Under the pieces are notes generated by a model that was given only the letters and a program-made list of their open reading frames with translations, was not told the DNA's origin and made no database searches. Source: Microbispora amethystogenes (GTDB lineage: Bacteria; Actinomycetota; Actinomycetes; Streptosporangiales; Streptosporangiaceae). From it: 64,000 bases of DNA. The stretch spans positions 124,001-188,000 of the forward strand of contig NZ_BOOB01000017.1 in NCBI RefSeq assembly GCF_016863015.1, read 5' to 3'. Both the position numbers and the translations under genes were made by a program. This document shows positions 32,498 through 44,276 of this stretch, in pieces (the first letter of the stretch is position 1; every line of letters begins with the position of its first letter).

Positions 32498-33460
32498 TCA
32501 GGTTGCCGCGTCCGAGTCGCGGAATGCGCCCGAGGCTGGGCACGATTCGGTCACAATAGCCACATTCGTCTCCAACCACATACTCAGTTGTGGTGATCCA
32601 TGCCCGACGGGCAGCCCCGCGAGGACCGGCACACCCAGGGGCGACAGGCGTTCGGCCAGCACCGGCAGCGGGTCGCCGCAGTCCACCCACGACCCGAGCA
32701 CGATTCCCGCCGCGCCGTCCAGGCAGCCCGCCTGGAGCAGCTGCGTCACCATCCGGTCGATCCGGTACGGCTCCTCGGTCACGTCCTCCAGCAGGACGAT
32801 CCGGCCCTCCCCCCGCATCGCGTACGGCGTGCCGCACAGGGCGGCGAGCAGGGCGAGGTTGCCCCCGGTGAGCCGTCCCTCGGCCCGTCCCGGCACGATG
32901 ACGCGGTCGCCGGTGATCGGAGCGGGCGCGCCGCCCTCGAACAGGGCCTGCCGCAGATGGGCGAACGTGACCGGTTCGGGCCCTTCGGGATCGCTGATCG
33001 TCGCGCAGGCCGGCATCGGCCCGAAGAGCGTCGCCAGGCCGAGCCTGGCGGCGAAGGCCCGATGCAACGCGGTGACGTCGCTCGACCCGAGCAGGATCTT
33101 GGGACCGGCCGCAGCCATGGCGTCCCAGTCGAGCAGCCCGAGCAGCCGGGTCACGCCGTAGCCGCCCCGCGCGCAGATGACGGCCGCCACCCCGGGGTCG
33201 CACCAGGCCGCCTGGAGATCGGCGGCGCGCGCGGCGTCCGGCCCCGCGAGATAGCCCTCCCGGGCCCGCACCGACGCTCCGTGCACGACCCGCAGGCCCA
33301 GCGCCTCCAGGACCGCCCCACCGCGCTCCAGCCGTACGGGATCCACCGGGCCGGCGGGCGCGACCAGCGCGACGGTGTCTCCCGGCCGCAACCGCCGGGG
33401 CGCCTCCGGCACCGTTACCGAGGCGACACCCCCCGCCCCGCCGCGGATGCGCTCGCTCAC
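32498..33460 (-). CDS. LD-carboxypeptidase (peptidase S66)
   Basis: A 320-residue murein tetrapeptide LD-carboxypeptidase family protein. The nucleophile is Ser127 in LLGSSDVTALH, with Glu225 in VLLEDVTEE and His287 in PVGHGSPQ completing the S66 Ser-Glu-His triad. It trims the terminal D-Ala of muropeptides in peptidoglycan recycling, or, in MccF-like members, cleaves peptide-nucleotide antibiotics. No signal peptide is seen, so it is cytoplasmic. GTG 33460 is the longest start; the start context is weak and a GTG about 15 codons later is possible. It is divergent from the sulfotransferase with 31 bases between starts. Confidence 0.9.
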   Translation of the reverse strand: MSERIRGGAGGVASVTVPEAPRRLRPGDTVALVAPAGPVDPVRLERGGAVLEALGLRVVHGASVRAREGYLAGPDAARAADLQAAWCDPGVAAVICARGGYGVTRLLGLLDWDAMAAAGPKILLGSSDVTALHRAFAARLGLATLFGPMPACATISDPEGPEPVTFAHLRQALFEGGAPAPITGDRVIVPGRAEGRLTGGNLALLAALCGTPYAMRGEGRIVLLEDVTEEPYRIDRMVTQLLQAGCLDGAAGIVLGSWVDCGDPLPVLAERLSPLGVPVLAGLPVGHGSPQLSMWLETNVAIVTESCPASGAFRDSDAAT

Positions 33461-33491
33461 CCTTCAAAGGGTGTCAGACTTAGCGGTATCT

Positions 33492-34370
33492 ATGCGACCT
33501 CCGACGCACATCCTCGTGGTCAACGGCGTCAAGGTCCGTCGCCCGGTGTTCGTGATCGCGGCCCCGCACTCCGGCGCGGACCTGCTGGGCCGTGCGCTCA
33601 AGCGCTCCCCCGGCTTCCACGTGACCATGGGCAGGGGCCCGGTGACCCGGGTCGTCTACGCCTTCGCCCGGAGGCCATCGATCGCCCGCAGTGGCGGGGC
33701 GCCCCGGGTGCTGCGCGACGTGCTGGCGGAGGCCTGGCAGGTCGTCCCGGCGTCCTGCGCGGAGTGCACGACCGCCTGCCGGGAGGCCGGCGGCATCATC
33801 GGCGCCGGGCCCTGCGTCGGGCCGGGGACGCTGACGCGGTTCGGCGACGCCAGCCCCGACCTGATCTACAGCACGCCGGTGCTGCTGCGGGCGTTTCCGG
33901 ACGCCCGGTTCATCCAGGTCGTCCGCGACGGCCGGGACGTCGTCGCCGACATGCTGGCCGACCCCGCCTGCATGGCCTGGGTCAAGCCGCACATGCTGAG
34001 CGAGGACGCCGAGTTTCCCAACCCGTTCCTCGGCGTGCGCTCGGCCGAGCACCGGCAGCGCTGGGCCGAGATGCCGGCCGCGGGCAAGTGCGCCCTGCGC
34101 TGGCGCGGCGCCGTACGGCTGAACGCGGCCCTGCGCCGCGAACTGCCCGCCGAGCACCTGCTCACGCTCCGGTACGAGGACCTGGTGGCCGCGCCCGGCG
34201 AGGCGATCGACGCGGTGTCGTCCTTCCTGGAGACCAAGGTTTCGATGATCGCGTTGTACGGCGCGACGATCCCCCGGCCGGGCGGCTGGCGCACCCGCCT
34301 GTCCGGCGAGGACGCCGAACTGGTGGAGAAGGTCGCCAGGGAGGAACTCGCCCGCCTCGGCTACCGCTAG
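33492..34370 (+). CDS. Sulfotransferase-family protein (PAPS-dependent)
   Basis: A 292-residue protein. The 5'-phosphosulfate loop is PVFVIAAPHSGADLLGRAL (residues 18-36) and the 3'-phosphate motif is ARFIQVVRDGRDVVADML, both typical of PAPS sulfotransferases; RYEDLVAAPGE follows. The acceptor is unknown. An unusual Cys cluster, C89-x2-C92-x3-C96 and C108, lies in the insertion between these motifs and might bind a metal. ATG 33492 lies close to a possible promoter, so the transcript may be leaderless. It converges on the ABC exporter gene, and the two TAG stops share the palindrome CTAG (34367-34370). Confidence 0.85.
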   Translation: MRPPTHILVVNGVKVRRPVFVIAAPHSGADLLGRALKRSPGFHVTMGRGPVTRVVYAFARRPSIARSGGAPRVLRDVLAEAWQVVPASCAECTTACREAGGIIGAGPCVGPGTLTRFGDASPDLIYSTPVLLRAFPDARFIQVVRDGRDVVADMLADPACMAWVKPHMLSEDAEFPNPFLGVRSAEHRQRWAEMPAAGKCALRWRGAVRLNAALRRELPAEHLLTLRYEDLVAAPGEAIDAVSSFLETKVSMIALYGATIPRPGGWRTRLSGEDAELVEKVAREELARLGYR

Positions 34371-36274
34371 CGTCCCGAGCCACCGGACCCTGAGCCGCCC
34401 GACCCCGAGCCGGTGAACTGGGTGCGGTAGAGCTCGGCGTAGGCGCCGCCCTGCTTCAGCAGCTCCTCGTGCCGGCCGTGCTCGACCACCCGGCCGTCCT
34501 CGATGACCAGGATCGCGTCGGCCTCGCGGATGGTCGACAGCCGGTGGGCGATCACGAGCGAGGTCCGTCCCCGCAGGGCCGTCTTCAGCGCCTGCTGCAC
34601 CGCCGCCTCGGACTCGGAGTCGAGATGGGCGGTGGCCTCGTCAAGCACGACGACCCGGGGCGCCTTGAGCAGCAGCCGGGCCAGGGCGATGCGCTGCTTC
34701 TCCCCGCCCGACAGCCGGTATCCGCGGTCGCCGACGACCGTCTCCAGCTCCTCGGGCAGGTTCTTGACCAGGTCGGCGATCTGGGCCGCGCGCAGGGCCT
34801 CCCAGACCTCCTCGTCGGTCGCGTCGGGACGGGCGTAGCGGAGGTTGCTGCCGATCGTGTCGTGGAACAGGTGGGCGTCCTGCATGACCACCCCGACCGT
34901 GTCCCTGATGCCGTCCAGGGTGGCGTCGCGGACGTCGAGCCCGTTGATCCGCACGGCCCCCTCGTCCACGTCGTACAACCGGGAGACCAGCGAGGTGATG
35001 GTGGTCTTGCCCGCGCCCGAGTGGCCGACGAGCGCCACCAGCTCGCCCTCGCGGGCGGTGAACGACACGCCCTTGAGCACCTCCTGGGAGGGACCGGTGT
35101 CCGGGCGGGCCACCGACTCCAGCGACGCCAGCGAGACGTCGGAGGCGGCCGGGTAGCGGAAGCGCACGTCGTCGAACTCGATCGTCACCGGCCCCTCGGG
35201 GATCGGCCGCGCGCCCGGCTTCTCGGCGACCATCGGCTTGAGGTCCAGCACTTCGAAGACCCGGTCGAAGCTCACCAGCGCGGTCATCACGTCGACGTGC
35301 ACGTTCGACAGGCTGGTCAGCGGGCCGTAGAGGCGCATGAGCAGGGACGACTGGGCGACCAGGGTGCCGAGCGCGAACGCCCCGGAGATCGCGAGGGAGC
35401 CGCCGAGGCCGTAGACGAGCGCGGTGGCGAGCGCGGCGACCAGTCCCAGCGCGATGCGGAACACCGCGCCGTACATCGCGACGGTCACGCCGACGTCGCG
35501 GACCCGGCCCGCCCGCTCGGCGAAGTACGCCGCCTCGTCGTCCGGCCTGCCGTACAGCTTGGCGACCATCGCCCCGGCCACGTTGAAGCGCTCGGTCATC
35601 ACCGAGCTCATCTCGGCGTCGAGCTGCATCTGCTCGCGGGTCAGCACCGACATCCGGCGGCCGACCCACTTGGCGGGGAAGATGAAGATCGGTAACAGGA
35701 CCAGCGCGACCAGCGTGACCTGCCACGACAGCACGATCATGGTGCCGAGCACCAGCACCAGGCTGATCACGTTGGAGACCACCGACGACAACGTGCTGGT
35801 CAGCGCCCGCTGCGCGCCGATCACGTCGGTGTTCAGCCGGGAGACCAGCGCGCCGGTCTGGGCCCGCATGAAGAACGCCACGGGCATGCGCTGGACGTGG
35901 TCGTAGACCTCCGTGCGCAGGTTGTAGATCAGGCCCTCGCCGATGCGCGCGGAGAACCAGCGCTGCGCCAGGCCGAGCCCGGCGTCGACGACGGCCAGCG
36001 CGGCGATCGTGACGGCGAGCCACAGCACCACCTCGACCCGCTTGGGCATGATGCCCTCATCGATGATCGCCTTCATCAGCAGCGGGTTGGCGACCACGAT
36101 GACCGCGTCGACCACCACCAGCGCGAGGAAACCGGCGATCTGCGCCCGGAAGGGCCGCGCGTACCCGGCGATGCGCCGGACGGTCCCCGGCGCGATGCGC
36201 TCCTTCGTCACGGAGCTGTCACGCCGCAGGGACCGCATCACCTGGAAGCCGTAGCCCCCGTTCATCATCGACAT
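34367..36274 (-). CDS. ABC transporter, fused permease-ATPase (lipid/multidrug exporter)
   Basis: A 635-residue half transporter. ATG 36274 (MSMMNGGYGF) follows GGGAGG by about 12 bases. The membrane domain spans about residues 40-320 with six helices. The ATPase has Walker A VGHSGAGKTT, signature LSGGEKQRIALARLLL, Walker B RVVVLDEATAHLD and switch His in VIAHRLST. Motifs are canonical, so it should act as a homodimer. The C terminus ends in GSGSGGSGSGGSGR, a flexible tail. The substrate is unknown. Confidence 0.92.
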   Translation of the reverse strand: MSMMNGGYGFQVMRSLRRDSSVTKERIAPGTVRRIAGYARPFRAQIAGFLALVVVDAVIVVANPLLMKAIIDEGIMPKRVEVVLWLAVTIAALAVVDAGLGLAQRWFSARIGEGLIYNLRTEVYDHVQRMPVAFFMRAQTGALVSRLNTDVIGAQRALTSTLSSVVSNVISLVLVLGTMIVLSWQVTLVALVLLPIFIFPAKWVGRRMSVLTREQMQLDAEMSSVMTERFNVAGAMVAKLYGRPDDEAAYFAERAGRVRDVGVTVAMYGAVFRIALGLVAALATALVYGLGGSLAISGAFALGTLVAQSSLLMRLYGPLTSLSNVHVDVMTALVSFDRVFEVLDLKPMVAEKPGARPIPEGPVTIEFDDVRFRYPAASDVSLASLESVARPDTGPSQEVLKGVSFTAREGELVALVGHSGAGKTTITSLVSRLYDVDEGAVRINGLDVRDATLDGIRDTVGVVMQDAHLFHDTIGSNLRYARPDATDEEVWEALRAAQIADLVKNLPEELETVVGDRGYRLSGGEKQRIALARLLLKAPRVVVLDEATAHLDSESEAAVQQALKTALRGRTSLVIAHRLSTIREADAILVIEDGRVVEHGRHEELLKQGGAYAELYRTQFTGSGSGGSGSGGSGR

Positions 36275-36326
36275 ATGCCGTACATCCTCCCAGGCGTGCA
36301 GCGATGGGAGGACTCCCCCGATTCCC

Positions 36327-36398
36327 CCGTCAGCTCGAAGCGAACAGCGCCGGTCAGTTCGACGCGAACACTGCCCGTCAGTTCGACGCGAACAGTGC
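36327..36398 (-). repeat. 24-bp triplicate of the enoyl-CoA hydratase 3' end
   Basis: Three tandem 24-base units (36327-36350, 36351-36374, 36375-36398) read on the minus strand as GCxxTGTTCGCxTCGAxCTGA..., each encoding ALFAS(N/S) and a stop. Only the first copy met by the ribosome is translated; the other two lie after the stop codon. Confidence 0.85.
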
Positions 36399-37232
36399 GC
36401 GGATGCGCGCCACCTGTTCGGCCCGCTCGGCGGCGGCCTGCTCCTCCAGCGTGCGCCCCGGCGCGGCCCGCAGCAGGCGCTTGGTGGCGGTCGCGGCGGC
36501 GTGGTCGGTGGCCAGCAGCGCGGCGACCAGGTCACGGGTGGTCTGGTCGAGCTCGCCCGCCGGCACCGCGATCTCGGCCAGGCCGAGCCGTACGGCCTCC
36601 TCGGCCCCGACGACGCGGGCGGTCAGGCACATCTCGATGGCGCGGGGAACCCCGACGATGTCAGCCAGGGGCTTGGTCCCGGTCAGGTCGGGAACCAGCC
36701 CCAGCGCGGGCTCCTTCATGCAGAACTTCACGTCGTCCGCGACGACACGCAGGTCACACGCGAGCGCGAGCTGGAAGCCCGCCCCGATCGCGTGGCCCTG
36801 CACGGCCGCGATCGACACGATCTCCGGCCTGCGCAGCCACAGGAAGCCCCTCTGTGCCTCCGCGATCAGCCTCTCCAGTTCGGTGTCGCCGAGCGCCGCG
36901 GCGCTCGCGAACGATTCCTGCCCGGGCACTCCCTCGGGCGTGAACATGCGCAGGTCGATTCCGGCTGAGAAGGACGGCCCCTCGCCTCTGACCACGACCA
37001 CTCTCACCCGCTCCGGCAGGGTGTCCCCTATCCGGGCCAGAGCCGACCAGGTCGCGAACGTCTGCGCGTTGCGCTTGTCCGGCCGGTCCAGGGTGACGGT
37101 CGCGATCTCGCCGTCCACCTCGCAGCGCAGTCCGATCTCGGCCGGCGCGGCCGCCGAGACCGTCGACACATCGGAGCCTTCGCCCGTCTCAGGGGCGTGC
37201 TCCGGATCCCCCCCCACTGCCGCTTCCGCCAT
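36378..37232 (-). CDS. Enoyl-CoA hydratase/isomerase family protein
   Basis: A 284-residue crotonase-fold protein from ATG 37232. The oxyanion-hole segments are GPSFSAGIDLRMF and AVQGHAIGAGFQLALACDLRVV. The position of the second catalytic Glu is in the region MKEPALGLVPDLTGT. It has a 30-residue non-conserved N-terminal extension. Substrate could be any enoyl-CoA in beta-oxidation or a branched degradation path. It is followed by a tandem duplication of its own last codons. Confidence 0.9.
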   Translation of the reverse strand: MAEAAVGGDPEHAPETGEGSDVSTVSAAAPAEIGLRCEVDGEIATVTLDRPDKRNAQTFATWSALARIGDTLPERVRVVVVRGEGPSFSAGIDLRMFTPEGVPGQESFASAAALGDTELERLIAEAQRGFLWLRRPEIVSIAAVQGHAIGAGFQLALACDLRVVADDVKFCMKEPALGLVPDLTGTKPLADIVGVPRAIEMCLTARVVGAEEAVRLGLAEIAVPAGELDQTTRDLVAALLATDHAAATATKRLLRAAPGRTLEEQAAAERAEQVARIRALFASN

Positions 37233-37430
37233 GCCTGCTCCTGCCTTCGATGAGGAGCCACGTCGCCTCGCACGGCCGGTCCGGTGCGGCGCACCGCCCG
37301 TGCCGGGCGTCCGCGCTCCTGTTCGACCCGCGGTCGTGCCCGAGCCTACCGAACGACGTTCTGGTTAGCCGGACCCGGCCACGCCCTCTCACAGGAACGA
37401 GCGGCTGCGGTCGCGCGTCTTGAGGTGGAT

Positions 37431-37646
37431 CTAGCGCTTGGACTTGCCCCGGGTCGCTCCGCCGCGCCCGCGCAGAGTCACTCCGGACTCGCTCAGGATG
37501 CGGTGGATGAACCCGTACGACCGGCCAGTGGAAGCGGCCAGAGCGCGGATGCTCTCACCCGCGGAATAGCGCTTCTTGAGATCGCTGGCCAGCTTTTCCC
37601 GGTCGGCCCCGGTCACCCGGGTGCCCTTCTTCAGAGTCTCGGCCAC
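37431..37646 (-). CDS. gbn: Small helix-turn-helix nucleoid-associated protein, Gbn-like
   Basis: A 71-residue basic protein starting MAETLKKGTRVTGADREKLA. The single helix-turn-helix is SIRALAASTGRSYGFIHRILSESG (about residues 32-55), ending in a basic tail RGRGGATRGKSKR. It matches closely what I recall of Gbn (SCO1839), the GATC-binding nucleoid-associated protein of Streptomyces coelicolor, which affects chromatin and development timing. Its own upstream region holds an unusual cluster of GATC sites. GGAGGTACTCGTGG-like sequence, with AGGAGG, lies before the ATG. Confidence 0.82.
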   Translation of the reverse strand: MAETLKKGTRVTGADREKLASDLKKRYSAGESIRALAASTGRSYGFIHRILSESGVTLRGRGGATRGKSKR

Positions 37647-37693
37647 GAGTACCTCCTGTAGTGCCAGACTTCCGCAGCGTTACTTCAGCCCAT

Positions 37694-37761
37694 GATCAGT
37701 CATTTCGACGGGATCGGCTACCTACTCCGCGGGAAAAGATCCCTACCCGCTCAAATTAAGA

Positions 37762-37782
<21 letters not shown>
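37694..37782. promoter_or_regulatory. Cluster of five GATC sites upstream of gbn
   Basis: GATC occurs at 37694, 37712, 37738, 37760 and 37779, with spacings of 18, 26, 22 and 19 bases, in the gap between gbn and the ABC-F gene, the last within the ABC-F 3' end. At this base composition about one is expected every 360 bases. Autoregulation by a GATC-binding protein is the obvious hypothesis. Confidence 0.5.
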
Positions 37783-39360
<1,578 letters not shown>

Positions 39361-39489
39361 GATGGAGGGGACACTCCCGTGGGTGATGCGGACAGGACCG
39401 GTGCCGGGAGCGATCAGTCGGGAGCGCTCATGGGCTCAAGTGTAGTGCCGCCGTCACCGCGACCGGCTTCGCCGAGCCCCGCCCGCCGG

Positions 39490-40170
39490 TCAGGGGTCGA
39501 GCAGCCGGATCCGCACGGCGCGGAACAGGTCCGGTGCGCCCTCCAGAACGGCCAGCCGCGGATCGGGAACGGTGAGGAACGGCCCGGCCTCCAGGGCGAA
39601 CAGCGGCGCGAGACGCCGGTCCTCCCTGATCTCGTCGACCGCCCGCCGGTCCCCGCCGAGCACCACCGCCTCCAGGTCGGCCAGCCGCGGCGTCAGCAGC
39701 CGGACGGCCACGTCGGCGGCGGCCCGCAGCGCCTCGGCCGACTGCTTGTCCCTGCGCCGGGCGAAGCGCTGCTGGGACCATCCCCCCGCCGCGCTGCGCC
39801 CGTGGACCTGACGCGACCCGACCTTGGCCGCGACCAGGCGGGTGCCGGTGAAGACGCCGGCGGCGTGCCCGCCGAGCCGGGCCAGCAGCACGCCGACGGT
39901 CCGCTCGCGGCAGGCGTGGGCGACCAGCGCCGCCGCCGGAGCCGGCAGGGCCGCGGGGGTCGGCGGCGTGACAGGGGACGGGCGCAGCGGCGGGAACGGC
40001 ACGTGGCATTCGGCGACCGCGCCGTCGGCGGCGTCAAGGCGCACGACGTCCGGCAGGATGACCGCCTCGATCGCGCCGTGCCGCGCGGCGAAGCGCGCGA
40101 TCCAGCCCGCGAGCCGCTCGGGGGCCACCGAGACCCATCTGCCGCCTCCGGCGGCGGGCCGTCCCGTCAT
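39490..40170 (-). CDS. acVLRF1-family peptidyl-tRNA hydrolase (Vms1-like)
   Basis: A 226-residue protein. The diagnostic segment is [20 protein letters not shown] (residues 124-143), with the catalytic Gln pair 133-134; it is the VLRF1 release-factor-like loop found in Vms1/ANKZF1. Actinobacterial members (acVLRF1) are predicted to cleave stalled peptidyl-tRNA from 60S/50S subunits in ribosome-associated quality control. Its proximity to an ABC-F protein, also ribosome-linked, may be meaningful. It is divergent from the EAL-CBS gene. Confidence 0.88.
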   Translation of the reverse strand: MTGRPAAGGGRWVSVAPERLAGWIARFAARHGAIEAVILPDVVRLDAADGAVAECHVPFPPLRPSPVTPPTPAALPAPAAALVAHACRERTVGVLLARLGGHAAGVFTGTRLVAAKVGSRQVHGRSAAGGWSQQRFARRRDKQSAEALRAAADVAVRLLTPRLADLEAVVLGGDRRAVDEIREDRRLAPLFALEAGPFLTVPDPRLAVLEGAPDLFRAVRIRLLDP

Positions 40171-40289
40171 GGCTGATCAGCCTACCGGTGTGGTCGTTTG
40201 CCGGATTCCGTCCAACTGGCGGGGAAATGTAGGTGAATTTCCCCCTGTAAGGGTCAACGGCCCCGGGGAGCCGCCCCACAATTCACCCC

Positions 40290-41717
40290 GTGACGCTCCC
40301 CTCCTCGCCGGCGTCGCCGGTCGCCGCGTCCGTTCCGGGCGCCCCGTCGGCATACCATCCGGACGACCCGCAGGGACACCACCCGGCGGGCCTCGTGCGG
40401 CGGTACACCCCCGCCGCCTCCGCAACCGGGCCCCTGCCCTCGTCCTTCGTCCCGGGGACTCCCCACAGCGGTCTCCACAGCGGTCTCCACAGCGGTCTCC
40501 ACGGCACTCCTCCCCGCCCGCCCGTCCCGTTGTTCCTGCCGGTGGTCGACCTCGACACCGGCGGCGCGATCGCCGTACAGGTGATCCCCGAGGACCCCGC
40601 GTGGGGCGCCGCGCCGGACGCCGCCACGTACGCCATGCCGGACCCGGGCGGCGTGACGGGCGGTGTGACGGGTGGCGTGACGGGCGGCGTCGCGGCCACG
40701 GTGAACGGCGTGCTGGCCGCGGCCCGCGAGGAGACCGCCCTGCCGCTGGTGCTGCCGATCTCCGCCGCCGTGGTCGCCGCCGGTTCGGCCGGGACGGCGC
40801 CGCTGCACGAGGCGCTGCGGATGTGCAACCGCCGTCCGCGCGAGGTCATCTTGATGATCGAGGGCGATGTCGCGGCCGTGGGGCGCACCGCCCTGCTGTC
40901 CGGTATCGACGGCCTGCGCGCGGTGGGCTATCTCGTCGCCTTCGGCGAGCTCGGCACGTCCCCGCTGCCGCTCGACCTGCTCGCCGACGCCGCGCCGTAC
41001 GTGATCGCGCTCTCCGCCGATCTGCTGGCGCGGGGAACGCGCGACCCCCGGCGCGGCGCGCTCGTGGAGTCGCTCGTCCGCCTGGCGCGTGGCGCCGGGG
41101 CGCACGTGCTCGCCCCCGGCGTACGCGAGGAGACGCAGCTCGCGGCGGTGCGCGGCTGGGGCATCCGGCTCGCCCAGGGCCCCCTGCTCGCGCCGCCCGA
41201 CTGGCGGCCCTCCCACGGTCACAACCGCGTCCACGTGCCGCTGCCGGTGCCGGAGACCGAGGCCGTCCCCGCCGCGCCGGGCCTCATGGGACCGGGCGCG
41301 AGCGGATTGGGACCACGCGTGCAGGAGTTCCTGCTTCCTGCCGTGACGCTGCCGGCCGGCTCGACGGCCGAGGAGGTCGTCGGCGTGCTCAGCGCGGAGC
41401 CGTCGATCACCAGCGTGGTCCTGGTGGACGAATACCAGCGCCCGCAGGGCAGCGTCGACCGCAGCCGGTTCCTGCTGTTCATGGCCGGGGCGTACGGCCA
41501 CGCGCTGCACGCGAAGAAGCCGGCCAGCCGCCTGGCCGACCCCGCGAAGATCGTGGCGAAGACCACCCCGGCGATCGCGGCCATGCAGGTGGCCGGGCGC
41601 GACACCACCCGCGCGTACGACGACCTGGTCGTGGTCGACGAGGTGGGCCGGTGCATGGGCGTGGTCCGGATCAGCGACCTGCTGCGGCACGTCGCCGAGA
41701 TGCAGGCCGCCCGCTGA
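40290..41717 (+). CDS. Degenerate EAL-domain protein with C-terminal CBS pair
   Basis: A 475-residue protein from GTG 40290. Residues 1-75 are low complexity with HSGL repeats. Residues about 80-300 resemble an EAL phosphodiesterase domain: VDLDTGGAIAVQVI sits where the EAL signature should be, and GVREETQLAAVRGWGIRLAQGPLLAPP corresponds to the GVET and GYLxQGxLxGxP segments. The catalytic Glu of EAL and other metal ligands appear lost, so it likely senses rather than degrades cyclic-di-GMP. The C terminus (about 345-475) contains two CBS-like halves (EEVVGVLSAEPSITSVVLVDE ... YDDLVVVDEVGRCMGVVRISDLL), which often bind adenosyl nucleotides. Confidence 0.8.
   Translation: MTLPSSPASPVAASVPGAPSAYHPDDPQGHHPAGLVRRYTPAASATGPLPSSFVPGTPHSGLHSGLHSGLHGTPPRPPVPLFLPVVDLDTGGAIAVQVIPEDPAWGAAPDAATYAMPDPGGVTGGVTGGVTGGVAATVNGVLAAAREETALPLVLPISAAVVAAGSAGTAPLHEALRMCNRRPREVILMIEGDVAAVGRTALLSGIDGLRAVGYLVAFGELGTSPLPLDLLADAAPYVIALSADLLARGTRDPRRGALVESLVRLARGAGAHVLAPGVREETQLAAVRGWGIRLAQGPLLAPPDWRPSHGHNRVHVPLPVPETEAVPAAPGLMGPGASGLGPRVQEFLLPAVTLPAGSTAEEVVGVLSAEPSITSVVLVDEYQRPQGSVDRSRFLLFMAGAYGHALHAKKPASRLADPAKIVAKTTPAIAAMQVAGRDTTRAYDDLVVVDEVGRCMGVVRISDLLRHVAEMQAAR
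40464..40499 (+). repeat. 12-bp tandem repeat in the EAL-CBS gene
   Basis: CACAGCGGTCTC is repeated three times, encoding HSGL. A second 12-base repeat encoding GGVT follows at about 40646-40690. Confidence 0.9.
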
Positions 41718-41733
41718 CCCGCCCGGCGGCGGG

Positions 41734-42335
41734 TCAGAGCCAGCCCTGCGCCTGGGCCTTCCGCACGGCCTCGATGCGGTTGCGCGCCCCGGTCTTCTGG
41801 ATGGCCGCCGACAGGTAGTTGCGCACGGTGCCCTCCGACAGGTGCAGCCGCAGCGCGATGTCGTTGATGGTCGAGCCGTCCGCGGCGGCCGACAGCACGT
41901 CCCGCTCGCGCGGCGACAGGGGGTTCGGCCCGGCGCTGAGCGCCGCGGCGGCCAGCCCGGGGTCGATCACCCGCTCGCCCCGGAGCACCCGCCGGAGGGC
42001 GGCGGCCAGGTCGCGCGCCGGGCTGTCCTTGACCAGGAACGCCACCGCCCCGGCCTCCATCGCCCGGCGCAGGTAGCCGGGCCGGCCGAAGGTCGTGAGG
42101 ATCACCACCCGGCACCCGGGGACCCGCCGGCGCAGCTCCTCGGCGGCGGCGATGCCGTCCCTGCCGGGCATCTCGATGTCCAGCAGCGCGATGTCCGGCC
42201 GGGTCGCCTCCGCGACCGCGACCGCCTCGTCGCCGTTCGCCGCCTCCCCGACCACCTCGATGTCGGGCTCCAGGCCGAGCAGCGAGGCCAGCGCGCCCCT
42301 GACCATGCTCTGGTCCTCCGCCAGCACGACCCTGA

Positions 42336-42339
<4 letters not shown>
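41734..42339 (-). CDS. LuxR/NarL-family response regulator (DesR-like)
   Basis: A 201-residue response regulator. The receiver has Glu8/Asp9, phosphoacceptor Asp54 (IALLDIEMPGRDG), Thr in VVILTTFGR and Lys in FLVKDSPA. The LuxR helix-turn-helix is LSPRERDVLSAAADGSTINDIALRLHLSEGTVRNYLSAAIQKTG. Its start overlaps the stop of the kinase gene by four bases. The pair lies downstream of an ABC-2 exporter in the same direction, the DesKR/YvfTU-type arrangement in which the regulator controls its exporter. A 24-bp palindrome upstream of the exporter is its likely site. Confidence 0.93.
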
Positions 42340-43505
<1,166 letters not shown>

Positions 43506-43532
43506 CGCGTCGTCCCTCCGCTCCCCGACGGG

Positions 43533-44276
43533 TCAGGCACGCACCACGGCGCGGCGGTAGGCGAGCACCGCGACGGCCCCCAGCGCGACGGCCCAGGCGA
43601 CGATGCCCGCCACGTCGGACCCGTACGGCGCCTGCCCGGCGACGATGCGCCACCCGATGCCCGCGTAGTCGTACGACGGCAGCACTTCGGCGACGTTCCG
43701 CATGGCCTCCGGCATGAGCGACGTGGGGATCCACAGGCCGCCCAGCAGGGCGAGGCCGAACATGGAGATCATGGCCACCGGCTGGGCGGTGTCGGGCCGC
43801 AGCGCCGAGCCGATGGCGAGGCCGAGCGCCACGAAGGGGATGGTCCCGATCCACATGAACGCGATCAGCCCGATCCACTGCCCCACCGGCAGCGACACGT
43901 GCTGGGTGAAAACCGCGGCCAGTCCCACCAGCAGCAGCGCGGGCAGCACCAGCAGCAGCGACGCGACGAGCTTGGTCGCGAGGATGGCCCAGGCGGGCAG
44001 CGGGGTGATCTGGAGCTGCCGCAGCCAGCCGCTGTGCCGCTCCTGCGCCCAGGGCACGGCCGTGGACATCACCGACGAGGCGAGCGCGCCGTACGCCGCC
44101 ATGTTGACCATCAGCAGCACGCTGCCCTTGATCCCGGTGGCCTCGTCCGTCTGCGCGCCCCACAGGTTCGAGTACAGCAGGTAGAAGCCGAGCGGGAACG
44201 CGACGACGAAGATGACGTACCGCTTGTTGCGCAGCATGCGCAGCACTTCGACCTTCAGGTAGTGCGGCATCGTCAC
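43533..44276 (-). CDS. ABC-2 type exporter permease
   Basis: A 247-residue permease with six helices. The start is GTG 44276, overlapping the ATPase stop by four bases; ATG 44270 is two codons on. ABC-2 features include the N-terminal LRNKRYVIFVVAFPLGFYLLY and, mid-protein, WAQERHSGWLRQLQITPLPAWAILATKL. It pairs with the ATPase at 44273-45157 to export an unknown lipophilic compound, probably a drug or lipid. Confidence 0.9.
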   Translation of the reverse strand: MTMPHYLKVEVLRMLRNKRYVIFVVAFPLGFYLLYSNLWGAQTDEATGIKGSVLLMVNMAAYGALASSVMSTAVPWAQERHSGWLRQLQITPLPAWAILATKLVASLLLVLPALLLVGLAAVFTQHVSLPVGQWIGLIAFMWIGTIPFVALGLAIGSALRPDTAQPVAMISMFGLALLGGLWIPTSLMPEAMRNVAEVLPSYDYAGIGWRIVAGQAPYGSDVAGIVAWAVALGAVAVLAYRRAVVRA

